NCBI RefSeq assembly: GCF_026420845.1 | Contig: NZ_JAOWCB010000005.1 | Location: 214,103-278,102, forward strand | Source: Streptomyces sp. PR69 | GTDB lineage: Bacteria; Actinomycetota; Actinomycetes; Streptomycetales; Streptomycetaceae | Reading direction: 5' to 3' | Length of the DNA: 64,000 bases | Shown here: in pieces, positions 9,519-18,174 of the stretch | Layout: every line of letters starts with the position of its first letter | Position numbering within the stretch: the stretch's first letter is position 1 | Translations under genes and position numbers: made by a program | Notes under the pieces: model-generated | Told to the model about the DNA's origin: nothing | Databases searched by the model: none | What the model saw: the letters and a program-made list of their open reading frames with translations, nothing else

Positions 9519-10706
9519 GTGATCGCACAGTCCCCGGCACCACCGAAGCCCGCCATGGACGACGGCGGAAGAAAGCTTTTTGCATGGCTGAAGACCATGA
9601 GAGATGAGCATCCCGTCTGGCAGGATCAGCACGGGGTCTGGCATGTGTTCCGCCACAAGGACGTCCAGCGTGTCATCACCGAGTACGAGGAGTTCTCCGC
9701 CGATCAGACGCGGGTCGTTCCCGACCAGCAGCGCATCTCCCGCGGAGACCTCACCCTGATGGACCCGCCGCTGCACCGGACGATGCGCGCGCTGGTGTCG
9801 TCGGTCTTCACCCGCAGGGCCATCGACGCACTCGCCCCGCGTATCACCGAGATCAGCGAGACCCTGCTGGACGAGGCTGCCGGCAAGGCGGAGTTCGACC
9901 TCGTCCGCGACTTCGCCTATCCGCTGCCGGTGACGGTCATCGCCGAACTGCTCGGCGTGCCCGCCTCCGACCAGCCGCTGTTCCGCAAGTGGGCGGAGAC
10001 CATCCGGTTCGCCGACGGTGCGGACCCCAACAACCCCGAGCTGATCGCGGCCGTCGAGGGCGCGGTGAAGGCGACCACCGAGTACCTCGGCGAACACTGC
10101 CGCAGCCGCCGCACCCGCCCGCAGGACGACCTCATCAGCCGGCTCGTCGCCGCGGAGGTCGACGGCGAACGCATGGACGACGAGGAAGTCTCCACCTTCG
10201 CCGGGCTGCTGCTGATGACGGGGCATGTCACCACCGTCGTGCTCCTCGCCAACGCGCTGCTCTGCTTCGACGAGACGCCCGGCGCATACGCCGACGTCCG
10301 CGACGACCGCTCACTGGTGACCGGAGCGGTGGAGGAGGTGCTGCGGCTGCGCACCCCCTTTATGCACACCAAGCGCGTCGCCGTGAAGGAGACCGAGGTC
10401 GCGGGGGTGCTCATACCGCCGGACCAGATGATCGAGGCCTGGCTGCTGTCCGCCAACCACGACGAGCGGCAGTTCCCGGACGCCGAACACTTCGACCACC
10501 GGCGGGAGCACAATGCGCACCTGGGTCTCGGCCACGGTGTGCACTTCTGCCTCGGCGCTCCGCTGGCCCGGCTGGAGGGCGCCATCGCGCTCAATGCGCT
10601 GATGGACCGCTATCTGCACATCGAGGTTCTCCAGAAGGAGTTCGAGCCGTACGGATGGGGCCTGTCCGGCGCGCAGCAGCTGATGGTCCGCCCCCAGCGG
10701 GCCTGA
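9519..10706 (+). CDS. Cytochrome P450 (tailoring), atypical I-helix
   Basis: A 395-residue bacterial class I P450. The ExxR motif is Glu273-Arg276, and the haem loop GLGHGVHFCLG carries Cys344. The I-helix oxygen-activation motif reads GHVTT (235-239): the usual acid (AGxE/DTT) is Val237. The second P450 of this cluster has the same change. Candidate reactions in polycyclic xanthone pathways include methylenedioxy-bridge formation and hydroxylation. GTG start with CCGGAGG 8 nt upstream; preceded by SARP-like repeats. No adjacent ferredoxin, so it may share the one at 46.2 kb. Confidence 0.9.
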   Translation: MIAQSPAPPKPAMDDGGRKLFAWLKTMRDEHPVWQDQHGVWHVFRHKDVQRVITEYEEFSADQTRVVPDQQRISRGDLTLMDPPLHRTMRALVSSVFTRRAIDALAPRITEISETLLDEAAGKAEFDLVRDFAYPLPVTVIAELLGVPASDQPLFRKWAETIRFADGADPNNPELIAAVEGAVKATTEYLGEHCRSRRTRPQDDLISRLVAAEVDGERMDDEEVSTFAGLLLMTGHVTTVVLLANALLCFDETPGAYADVRDDRSLVTGAVEEVLRLRTPFMHTKRVAVKETEVAGVLIPPDQMIEAWLLSANHDERQFPDAEHFDHRREHNAHLGLGHGVHFCLGAPLARLEGAIALNALMDRYLHIEVLQKEFEPYGWGLSGAQQLMVRPQRA

Positions 10707-10713
10707 TGCCGCT

Positions 10714-10739
10714 CCGGCCGGCCCGCCGTCGACGGCCGG
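10714..10739. terminator. Hairpin between convergent P450 and MFS genes
   Basis: Arms CCGGCCG (10714-10720) and CGGCCGG (10733-10739), with an additional GCCGTCGACGGC palindrome inside, in the 34-bp gap between the two converging stops. Confidence 0.6.
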
Positions 10740-10740
10740 A

Positions 10741-12225
10741 TCAGCGATAGGGCTTGGCGTCACGGGGGAGGGCCTGGGCGATCAGCGCCACCAGCACCAG
10801 GCCCCCCACTGTGTACGGATGAAACGCATCGAAGGCGTCCGCTAACGCTCCGGCGGCAGCGGACGCCTCTTCGCCTCCCGCGGGCGGAGGTGTCCCCGCG
10901 GACGCGGACACGGGCAGCCCGCCCAGCAGCAGCACCCCCAGCAGCGCGGTGCCCACCGCGCCGCCCAGCTGGACGGACGCGCCGCACGCGCCGGACGCCG
11001 CCCCCGCGTCGCCCGGCTCCACCCCCGTACCCGCGTACATAAAGGCGGGGCCGATGACCGCCACCGTCCCCACCCCGCCCAGAAACGTCCCCGGCGCCAG
11101 CTGCCACCACGCGGCGTCGGCGTCCAGCGCCAGCGCGAACCACAGCAGCCCCGCCGCGGCCAGCAGCGCGCCCAGACTCACCGCGTTCCGGCCCAGCCTG
11201 GGGACGGCCCAGCGCAGCAGCTGGGAGGCGATCCCGCCGCCGACGGCCCACGGCAGAAACGTCAGTCCGGTGCGCAGCGCGGTGTATCCCAGGCCGTTCT
11301 GCAGAGTCAGCGAGACCGCGATAAAGAAGGCGATCATCACGATATGCACGGTGAACAGCACCGCCACGGCCGGGCTGAACCCCGGCAGCGCGAACAGCCG
11401 CAGCGGCACCAGCGCCGAGCGGTCCCGGCGGTCCTTCACCCGTGCGTGCGCCGCGTACAGCGCCAGCACCAGCGGCGCGCACGCCAGCGAGATCCGCAGC
11501 CAGACCGGCCACCCGGCGTCCTCGCCCTGCACCAGCGGATACAGCGCACACAGCAGACCCGCCGTCACCAGCGCCACGCCCAGCGGATCCATCCGCAGCG
11601 GACGCTCGGCGCGGGTGTCGGGAATGAGCGCCCAGGAGGCCGCCAGCGTGACCAGACCCACCGGCACATTGATCAGAAACAGTCCGCGCCAGCCGAGGCC
11701 GGCGATGTCGTAGGTGACGAACACCCCGCCCAGCAGCGGCCCGATCACCGAGGCGACCCCCGTCACGGCCCCGAACGCGGCGCTGGCTCCGGGCCGTTCC
11801 CGTAGCGGGAAGACCGCGTACACCGTGGCCATCACCTGCGGCACCATCAGCGCGGCGGACAGCCCCTGGAGCGTCCGCGCCACGATCATGAATCCGGCGT
11901 CCGGGGCGAGCCCGCAGGCCGCGGAGGTGACGGTGAAGCAGCCCACGCCCAGCAGGAACAGCGTCCGGCGTCCATACCGGTCGCCCAGCCGCCCGCCGGT
12001 GATCACCCCCGCGCCGAACGCCAGGGTGTACGCGGCCATCAGCCACTGCGAGGCCGCATAGCCCGCGCCCAGCCCCTCCCGCATGGCGGGCAGCGCCACC
12101 GTGACCACGGTGACGTCCAGCAGGTTCATAAACATCGCCACGAGCATCAGGGAGAGCATCAGCCGGCGGCGGGGATGCGGCTCTGGCTCCGTCCCCGTCG
12201 TACGGGTCGTCTCCGGCACGGTCAT
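10741..12225 (-). CDS. MFS drug exporter, DHA2/EmrB-QacA type (14 TM)
   Basis: A 494-residue major facilitator protein. Features: LLDVTVVTVALP motif in TM1, GGRLGDRYGRRTLF motif A between TM2 and TM3, and GVASVIGPLLGGVF motif C typical of drug:H+ antiporters. It likely exports the polyketide. Codon 461 is TTA (10843-10845), so full expression should need the bldA tRNA. It is divergent from the MMPL transporter across a 187-bp region with a long palindrome. Confidence 0.88.
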   Translation of the reverse strand: MTVPETTRTTGTEPEPHPRRRLMLSLMLVAMFMNLLDVTVVTVALPAMREGLGAGYAASQWLMAAYTLAFGAGVITGGRLGDRYGRRTLFLLGVGCFTVTSAACGLAPDAGFMIVARTLQGLSAALMVPQVMATVYAVFPLRERPGASAAFGAVTGVASVIGPLLGGVFVTYDIAGLGWRGLFLINVPVGLVTLAASWALIPDTRAERPLRMDPLGVALVTAGLLCALYPLVQGEDAGWPVWLRISLACAPLVLALYAAHARVKDRRDRSALVPLRLFALPGFSPAVAVLFTVHIVMIAFFIAVSLTLQNGLGYTALRTGLTFLPWAVGGGIASQLLRWAVPRLGRNAVSLGALLAAAGLLWFALALDADAAWWQLAPGTFLGGVGTVAVIGPAFMYAGTGVEPGDAGAASGACGASVQLGGAVGTALLGVLLLGGLPVSASAGTPPPAGGEEASAAAGALADAFDAFHPYTVGGLVLVALIAQALPRDAKPYR

Positions 12226-12318
12226 CCGGCCCTCCGTCAGTCCGGCTCACGCTGTGCGGTGCGCGCCCCTCGCGGACCTGCTGTGTCCGCACGGGCGCGG
12301 CCACCCTGCCAGCGGCTT

Positions 12319-12358
12319 CTACAGCCTCGCTCAAGCCGGGCGTTGAGCGGGTCTGTAG
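12319..12358. promoter_or_regulatory. 40-bp palindrome in the divergent MFS/MMPL promoter region
   Basis: Arms CTACAG...CGCTCAA (12319-12334) and TTGAGCG...CTGTAG (12343-12358) are symmetric about 12338.5 with only one or two mismatches. The position between divergent exporter genes and the size suggest an operator for a TetR-family repressor. No intact TetR gene is in the window; a TetR C-terminal remnant is at 45784-46056. Confidence 0.6.
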
Positions 12359-12412
12359 TCACCGGCGAGCCGGGCTTGGGTTGATGGACTCCCGAAGTGT
12401 GAGGAGGGCTCC

Positions 12413-14593
12413 GTGACCGTCACGCCTGACGAGAAGACACCGACACAGAATGCCGAGCCTCCCGAGCGGGCCGGCGTCTTCGCACGGATGGCCCGGCTCG
12501 CCGGCCGGCGCAAGTGGTCCGCACTGGCCCTGTGGGTGGTCGTGCTGGTCGGCGTGTGGGCGGCCGCGTCCGCGCTGGGGGAGAAGTACCGCGATGACTA
12601 CACCCTCCCCGACACCGAGTCCCAGCGTGCCGTGGAGCTGCTGAAGGAGCACTCGCCCGCCAGCGCCGGCGGCTCCGTCGAGATCGTGCTGCACAGCGAG
12701 GCCGGACTGCGCGACCCGGGCACGGTCACCGCGGTCGAGGCGATGCTCGACAAGGTGTCCGGGCTGCCGCATGTGAGCCAGGTGCGCAGTCTGTACGACG
12801 ACGGGGCGGCCATCTCCCGGGACGGCACGATCGGCTTCGCCACCGTCTCCCTCGATGTGCCCGACGAGGAGATGGAGATCGCCGACACCCAGCGGATCCT
12901 GGACACCGCGCGCACGGCGCAGACCGACGGGCTCGCGGTCGAGCTGGGCGGCGAGCCCGCCCGTGAGCTGGACGTTCCGGCGGGCGGCGCGGCCGAGGGC
13001 GCGGGCATCATCGCCGCGCTCGTCATCCTGGTGTTCATGTTCGGCACGGTCATCGCCGCCGGACTGCCCGTGATCACCGCCGTGTTCGCGGTGGGCTCCA
13101 CCATGGGCGTGATCGTGCTGGCCTCGCATCTGTTCACCATCGCCAGCTTCACCCCGTATGTGATGATGCTCGTCGGCCTCGGCGTCGGCATCGACTACGC
13201 CCTGCTGATCTTCGCCAGATATCGTGCGGAGCTGGTCCGGGGAGTCGCCCCCGACAGGGCCGCGGAGCGGGCCCTGGACGTCGCGGGGCGCACCGTCTTC
13301 TTCGCGGGCTGCACCGTGATCATCGCGCTGCTGGGACTGGTCGCGCTGGGGCTCGGCATGCTGCGCGGCACGGCGATCGCGGTGAGCCTCACCGTGCTGA
13401 TCACCATGCTGGCCTCGCTGACGCTGCTGCCCGCGCTGCTGGGGATCTTCGGCAAGCGGTTCGCCCGGCAGTTCGCCGCACGGGCGGAGAAGAAGGCCGC
13501 GCGGGGCAAGAGCGCGGACGGCGCGGGCTGGCGGCGCTGGGGCGCGCTTGTGCAGCGGCGTCCCATCGCCGCCCTGACCGTGGCGGTGCTGGCGCTCGGT
13601 GCGCTGTCCGCCCCGGTCCTGGGGATGCGCCTGGGCCTTGCCGACGCGGGCAACGAGCCGACGACGGCCACCAGCCGTACGGCGTACGACCTGCTGGCAG
13701 AGGGCTTCGGCCCCGGCTTCAACGGCCCGCTGATCGTGGTGGCCGACGCCGGGGACGGCTCACAGCAGGCCGCGGCGGCGCTTGCCGAGCGGCTCGGCTC
13801 GGTCTCCGGCATCGCGGGCGCCAGCGACCCCATCCCCACCGAGGACGGCCAGGCCGCCATGGTGATCGCCTATCCGAAGAGCTCGCCGCAGGACGAGCAG
13901 ACCACAGAACTGCTGCACGATCTGCGCGACGAGGTGCTCCCGCAGGTGGCGAACGAGACCGGGGCGGAGTTCGCGGTGGGCGGGGCGACCGCGGCCATCG
14001 TGGACTACTCCGACACCGTCGCCGCCCGGATGGCGCTCTTCGTCGCCATCGTCGTCGGTCTTTCGGTGCTGCTGCTGATGGCGGTGTTCCGCTCCGTGCT
14101 GATCCCGCTCAAGGCGGCCGTGCTCAATCTGCTGAGCATCGGGGCGGCGCTCGGCGCGGTCACCCTGGTCTTCCAGCACGGCTGGCTCGGCGTCGACAAG
14201 GGGCCCATCGAGGCATTCCTGCCGATCATGATCTTCGCGATCGTCTTCGGCCTCTCCATGGACTATGAGATCTTCCTGATCTCCCGGATGCGCGAGGAGT
14301 GGGAGGCGACCCGCGACCACGCACGGGCGGTGCGCGAGGGGCTGGCCCGGACCGGCGCCGTCATCACCGCCGCCGGCGCCATCATGATCGTCGTATTCGG
14401 CGCCTTTATGCTCAGCCATGACCGGATGCTGCGTCAGTTCGGCTTCGGCCTGGCCGTCGCCATCTTCATCGACGCCGTGATCGTCCGGTGTCTGATCGTC
14501 CCCGCCGCCATGCAGCTGATGGGACGCCATGCCTGGTCGCTGCCGCGCTGGATGGAAAAGGCGCTGCCTCGAGTGGAACTCGAGAAAGACTAG
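12413..14593 (+). CDS. MMPL-family transporter (RND superfamily)
   Basis: A 726-residue protein with duplicated MMPL halves: about 11-12 hydrophobic segments, two extracytoplasmic loops (residues ~60-190 and ~415-535) and the conserved GVGIDYALLIFARYR motif after TM4 and FGLSMDYEIFLISRMREE in the second half. Proton-driven export of lipids or hydrophobic metabolites is typical; ActII-3-like members sit in aromatic polyketide clusters. GTG start with GAGGAGGG 4-5 nt upstream. Followed by a hairpin terminator. Confidence 0.9.
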   Translation: MTVTPDEKTPTQNAEPPERAGVFARMARLAGRRKWSALALWVVVLVGVWAAASALGEKYRDDYTLPDTESQRAVELLKEHSPASAGGSVEIVLHSEAGLRDPGTVTAVEAMLDKVSGLPHVSQVRSLYDDGAAISRDGTIGFATVSLDVPDEEMEIADTQRILDTARTAQTDGLAVELGGEPARELDVPAGGAAEGAGIIAALVILVFMFGTVIAAGLPVITAVFAVGSTMGVIVLASHLFTIASFTPYVMMLVGLGVGIDYALLIFARYRAELVRGVAPDRAAERALDVAGRTVFFAGCTVIIALLGLVALGLGMLRGTAIAVSLTVLITMLASLTLLPALLGIFGKRFARQFAARAEKKAARGKSADGAGWRRWGALVQRRPIAALTVAVLALGALSAPVLGMRLGLADAGNEPTTATSRTAYDLLAEGFGPGFNGPLIVVADAGDGSQQAAAALAERLGSVSGIAGASDPIPTEDGQAAMVIAYPKSSPQDEQTTELLHDLRDEVLPQVANETGAEFAVGGATAAIVDYSDTVAARMALFVAIVVGLSVLLLMAVFRSVLIPLKAAVLNLLSIGAALGAVTLVFQHGWLGVDKGPIEAFLPIMIFAIVFGLSMDYEIFLISRMREEWEATRDHARAVREGLARTGAVITAAGAIMIVVFGAFMLSHDRMLRQFGFGLAVAIFIDAVIVRCLIVPAAMQLMGRHAWSLPRWMEKALPRVELEKD

Positions 14594-14608
14594 AGCGCCA
14601 CGGGTGAG

Positions 14609-14655
14609 GGAAGGGCCGCCGGAGCGCTCTCTAGCAAGGCGCAAGCGGCCCTTCC
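14609..14655 (+). terminator. Hairpin after the MMPL gene
   Basis: Perfect 11-bp arms GGAAGGGCCGC (14609-14619) and GCGGCCCTTCC (14645-14655) with a 25-nt loop that includes a short palindrome. Confidence 0.75.
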
Positions 14656-14730
14656 TATCCTGAGCGCGCACGGCAAGCACGGAAAATCAGCAGCAGCGCT
14701 ACTCCCTTCACAGGGGAATCGAGGTTGAAC

Positions 14731-15936
14731 ATGGGCGGCGGAGCAACGGCTGCACCCAGGAAAGCCCTCTTGATCGGATGCGGCATCGCAGGCCCCACCC
14801 TGGCCATGTTTCTCCAGAGGATCGGCATTGAGGCCGTTGTCTACGAGGCGGGAGAAGAGCCCAGGGACGGCGCGGGAGCATTCCTGAATCTCGCGCCGAA
14901 CGGAATGGCGGTACTGAAGACCCTCGGGGTGTTCGACGATGTCGAGAAGTACGGTGCTTACACCACCTCGACCGCCTTCCTGAACCACAAGGGAAAGGTG
15001 CTCGGGGAGAATCCGGCCCAGACCCTGCTGATCAAACGCGGGCTGCTCAACAAGGCGCTGCGCGAGGCGGCGCAGGGCCGCGGCGTCCCGATCGAGTTCG
15101 GCAAGCGCTTCAGCAGCATGGAGCACACCGAAACGGGGGTGCGGGCCCACTTCGCCGACGGCTCAGTCGCGGAGGGCGACTTCCTCGTCGGCTGTGACGG
15201 CATCCATTCCAAGACCCGCTACACCGTGCTGCCGGACGCCCCGCACCCGGAGTACACCGGGGTGATCGGCACCGCCGGCTACACCCGCAGCGACCAGGCC
15301 GCCCCCGCCGACGGGGTGATGCGGATGTCGTTCTGCCTCAAGGGCTTCTTCGGCTACCAGACCATTCCCGGCGGGGAGATCTACTGGTTCGAGAACTACC
15401 ACCAGGCGGCCGAGCCCGGCCGCGGCGAGCTGGACAAGGTCCCCCACGAGACCTGGAAGAAGAAGCTGCTCGACAAGCACCGGGACGACCACCACCCGGT
15501 GAGCGCGATCATCGACTCCACGCCGGACGGCATCATCGGCTACCCGATCTACGACATGCTGTCCATCCCCACCTGGCACCGGGAGCGCGTCTGCCTCGTC
15601 GGCGACGCGGCGCACGCCACCTCGCCGCATGTCGGCCAGGGTGCGTCCATGGCGATGGAGGACTCCATCGTGCTCACCAAGTGCCTGCGCGATCTGCCCA
15701 CCCCCGAGCGGGCGTTCGCCGCCTTCCAGGCGCTGCGCAAGGACCGCGTCGAGAAGATCATCAAGGAGGGGCGGAAGACGGGCAACCAGAAGGCCGCGGC
15801 CAACGGCTTCCAGCGGGCCGTACGCGATCTGGTGCTGCCGTTCTTCCTCAAGCTGGGCGTCAAGGCCACCGACCCCGTCTACTCGTACCGCGTGGACTGG
15901 GACCAGCCGGTGAACGTCGCCGCCCGGGCCGCCTGA
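14731..15936 (+). CDS. FAD-dependent monooxygenase (PHBH-like, short form)
   Basis: A 401-residue class A flavoprotein monooxygenase: Rossmann motif IGCGIAGPTLAMFL near the N-terminus, the mid-protein GCDGIHSKTR (DG motif), and VCLVGDAAHATSPHVGQGASMAMED (FAD ribityl binding, GD motif). It lacks the long C-terminal thioredoxin-like domain present in the 530-540-residue hydroxylases at 37.6 and 40.6 kb, so it is a different subclass, similar in size to enzymes performing ring oxidation or Baeyer-Villiger chemistry in pentangular pathways. ATG 14731 is preceded by GAGG 6 nt upstream. Confidence 0.87.
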   Translation: MGGGATAAPRKALLIGCGIAGPTLAMFLQRIGIEAVVYEAGEEPRDGAGAFLNLAPNGMAVLKTLGVFDDVEKYGAYTTSTAFLNHKGKVLGENPAQTLLIKRGLLNKALREAAQGRGVPIEFGKRFSSMEHTETGVRAHFADGSVAEGDFLVGCDGIHSKTRYTVLPDAPHPEYTGVIGTAGYTRSDQAAPADGVMRMSFCLKGFFGYQTIPGGEIYWFENYHQAAEPGRGELDKVPHETWKKKLLDKHRDDHHPVSAIIDSTPDGIIGYPIYDMLSIPTWHRERVCLVGDAAHATSPHVGQGASMAMEDSIVLTKCLRDLPTPERAFAAFQALRKDRVEKIIKEGRKTGNQKAAANGFQRAVRDLVLPFFLKLGVKATDPVYSYRVDWDQPVNVAARAA

Positions 15937-15989
15937 GCGCTCCGCGGGCGGCGCGGCGACCGGCCGTAGAGCACGGTGCCGCACAGCGC

Positions 15990-16027
15990 AGAGGGGGCGT
16001 GCATCCTTCAGGATGCACGCCCCCTCT
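15990..16027. terminator. Near-perfect bidirectional terminator hairpin
   Basis: 17-bp arms (AGAGGGGGCGTGCATCC at 15990-16006 and its complement at 16011-16027) with a TTCA tetraloop, between the convergent monooxygenase and VOC genes. Confidence 0.9.
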
Positions 16028-16043
16028 TGTCGCCGGAGGCGGA

Positions 16044-16571
16044 CTACTCGTTGTGTGTGGAGAGCTGCACCAGATTGCCCTCCGGGTCGCCCACATACGC
16101 CGAACGCTCGCCCCACGGCTGGTCCTTGGGCGCCATCAGCGACCTCGCCCCGGCCTTCAGCGCCTGCTTGTACGCGGCGTCCACATCCGCGACGAGCACC
16201 ACCAGCTCCGACTGCTTGCGCCAGGTGCGGCCTATGTTCCGCATCCCCGTCGCCTCCCTGACCACGTCATAGGTCGAGACGGTGATGTAGTAGTCGCCCA
16301 TGACGACTGTGCCGAACACCCCGGGCCCCGTCTCCGGGAACCGGTACAGGATGTCAAAGCCGAGACCGTCACGGTAGAACGCCATCAGCGTGTCGATGTT
16401 CCTGGCGTACAGGCCCGGCTGACCGTACCGGACCTCCATGGCCGCAGCGGCGGCCGGCCGCCGCTCCGCCGTCGGTGCGGCCCCCGCGGGCGCACCGGCG
16501 GCCAGTCCGACGGTCAGCAGCGTCGTCGCCGCGGCGCCCGCGGCCCAGCGTCTTACAGCGGTGGAAGGCAT
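16044..16571 (-). CDS. Secreted VOC/glyoxalase-fold protein
   Basis: A 175-residue protein. Residues 1-33 are a secretion signal (VRRWAAGAAATTLL, hydrophobic core, then APAGAAP cleavage region). The rest is a VOC domain: LYARNIDTLMAFYRDGLGFDI, VADVDAAYKQALKAGA and GDPEGNLVQL are typical. VOC proteins include metal-dependent dioxygenases, cyclases and drug-binding resistance proteins. Export is unusual for this fold and suggests extracellular product binding or modification. ATG at 16571 has AAGGAGACGAG just upstream. Divergent from the halogenase, with shared direct/inverted repeats between. Confidence 0.78.
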   Translation of the reverse strand: MPSTAVRRWAAGAAATTLLTVGLAAGAPAGAAPTAERRPAAAAAMEVRYGQPGLYARNIDTLMAFYRDGLGFDILYRFPETGPGVFGTVVMGDYYITVSTYDVVREATGMRNIGRTWRKQSELVVLVADVDAAYKQALKAGARSLMAPKDQPWGERSAYVGDPEGNLVQLSTHNE

Positions 16572-16634
16572 CTCGTCTCCTTCGGGTTTCGGCAGCGGTG
16601 CCGACTTTGCGCCACCAAGACGACCAGCCCCGGC

Positions 16635-16652
16635 TTGAACCCGGCTCAAGGG
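16635..16652. promoter_or_regulatory. Possible SARP-type repeat between VOC and halogenase genes
   Basis: Read rightward: TTGAACC (16635) and TCAAGGG (16646), 11 bp apart. Read leftward, the same segment gives TTGAGCC and TCAAGCC, also 11 bp apart. The geometry fits a SARP site serving either divergent gene, though the heptamers deviate from TCGAGxx. Confidence 0.4.
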
Positions 16653-16770
16653 CGCGGGCCCGCCCCCGCCCCACGTCGAGGAGTTCTCCACTCCGCCTCC
16701 GGCCGGCCCCGGCACGGTGCAGCGGACGGTCCGAACCCGTCTCGCGAGCTTCGGAGGAATGGAGAAACAG

Positions 16771-18174
16771 ATGCGTGGTTCCACCCAGATCCTCGTCATC
16801 GGGGGAGGGCCCGCGGGCTCCACCGCCGCAGGACTGCTGGCCAAGGAAGGCTTCCAGGTCACCCTGCTCGAACGGGACCAGTTCCCCCGCTATCACATCG
16901 GAGAGTCGATCCTCCCCTCGTGCCGGCCGATCCTCGAGATGCTCGGCGTCTGGGACAAGGTGCAGGCCCACGGCTTCCAGTCCAAGGGCGGGGCGTACTT
17001 CTTCTGGGGCCCCGAGGAGTGGGAGGTCCGCTTCAACAGCCTCGGCGACGACGGCGCCAACGCCTGGCAGGTGGTGCGCTCCGAGTTCGACGAGCTGCTG
17101 CTGCGCCACGCCGCCGACCTCGGCGTCGAGGTCGTCGAGAACACAGTCGTCAAGGAGCTGGAGTTCGACGGGGACCGCCCCGTCGCCGCGCTGTGGGCCG
17201 GCGCCAAGGACACCGCGCTCAGCGGCCGCATCACCTTCGACTATGTGATCGACTGCTCAGGCCGCGGCGGCGTCTTCGCCGCCCGCCATCTGAAGAACCG
17301 CCAGTACCACGAGATCTTCCGCAATGTCGCCGCCTGGTCGTACTGGAAGAACGTGAGGCCCCTCGACCGCGGCCCCGAGGGCTCCATCGCCGTGCTGTCC
17401 GCCGAGGACGGCTGGTTCTGGAACATCCCGCTGCACAACGGCACCACCAGCATCGGCCTTGTCACCGGCCGGGACATCTTCAACGAGAAGAAGAACACCC
17501 TCGGCGGCATCCAGCAGGTCTATGACAAGGCCATCGCCGAATGCCCCCATCTGCTGCGCTACCTCGAAGGCGCCGAGCAGATCTCCGGCATGAAGGTCGA
17601 GCAGGACTACTCGTACGCCGCCGAGTCCTTCTGCGGCCCCGGTTATCTGCTCAGCGGGGACGCCGCCTGCTTCCTCGACCCGCTGCTGTCCACCGGAGTC
17701 CATCTGGCCACCTACAGCGCCATGCTCGCCGCCGCCAGCGTCGGCAGCGTGCTGCGCGGCGAGGCGGAGGAGAAGGAGGCCTGGGAGTTCTACCAGACCG
17801 TCTACCGGCACGCCTACGAGCGGCTGCTGGTCCTGGTCTCCGTCTTCTACGAGAGCTACCGCGGCAAGGAACACCACTTCTACAACGCCCAGAAACTGAC
17901 CAGCGAACAGCGCGAGAGCCTGTCCATCCAGGACGCCTTCGACCGCATCGTCACCGGCATCGCCGACCTGGAGGACGCCCAGGACGTGTACTCCCGCGTC
18001 CACGCCCACCTCAACGGCGCTCAGAGCGGCGACCCCAACCCGCTGGCCAATCTGAACAAGGTCCATGAGCAGAAGCAGGCCCCGATGCGGCCCGAGAACG
18101 CCGTCGGCGGGCTGTACCTCGCCTTCCGGCCGCGGCTGCACCTGGCCCGCGCGGAGGGAGCGACCAGCGCATGA
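16771..18174 (+). CDS. FAD-dependent halogenase (phenolic type)
   Basis: A 467-residue flavin halogenase. GGGPAGSTAAG at residues 11-21 binds FAD; WFWNIP at 215-220 is the WxWxIP halogenase signature; a Lys in SKGG (72) matches the catalytic Lys region; FLDPLLSTGVHLA (about 300) is the variant seen in phenolic halogenases. It would chlorinate an aromatic ring using FADH2, O2 and chloride; the flavin reductase is not encoded nearby. The start at 16771 has GGAG 6 nt upstream; an ATG at 16759 is too close to its GGAGGA. Translationally coupled to the next gene (ATGA). Confidence 0.9.
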   Translation: MRGSTQILVIGGGPAGSTAAGLLAKEGFQVTLLERDQFPRYHIGESILPSCRPILEMLGVWDKVQAHGFQSKGGAYFFWGPEEWEVRFNSLGDDGANAWQVVRSEFDELLLRHAADLGVEVVENTVVKELEFDGDRPVAALWAGAKDTALSGRITFDYVIDCSGRGGVFAARHLKNRQYHEIFRNVAAWSYWKNVRPLDRGPEGSIAVLSAEDGWFWNIPLHNGTTSIGLVTGRDIFNEKKNTLGGIQQVYDKAIAECPHLLRYLEGAEQISGMKVEQDYSYAAESFCGPGYLLSGDAACFLDPLLSTGVHLATYSAMLAAASVGSVLRGEAEEKEAWEFYQTVYRHAYERLLVLVSVFYESYRGKEHHFYNAQKLTSEQRESLSIQDAFDRIVTGIADLEDAQDVYSRVHAHLNGAQSGDPNPLANLNKVHEQKQAPMRPENAVGGLYLAFRPRLHLARAEGATSA

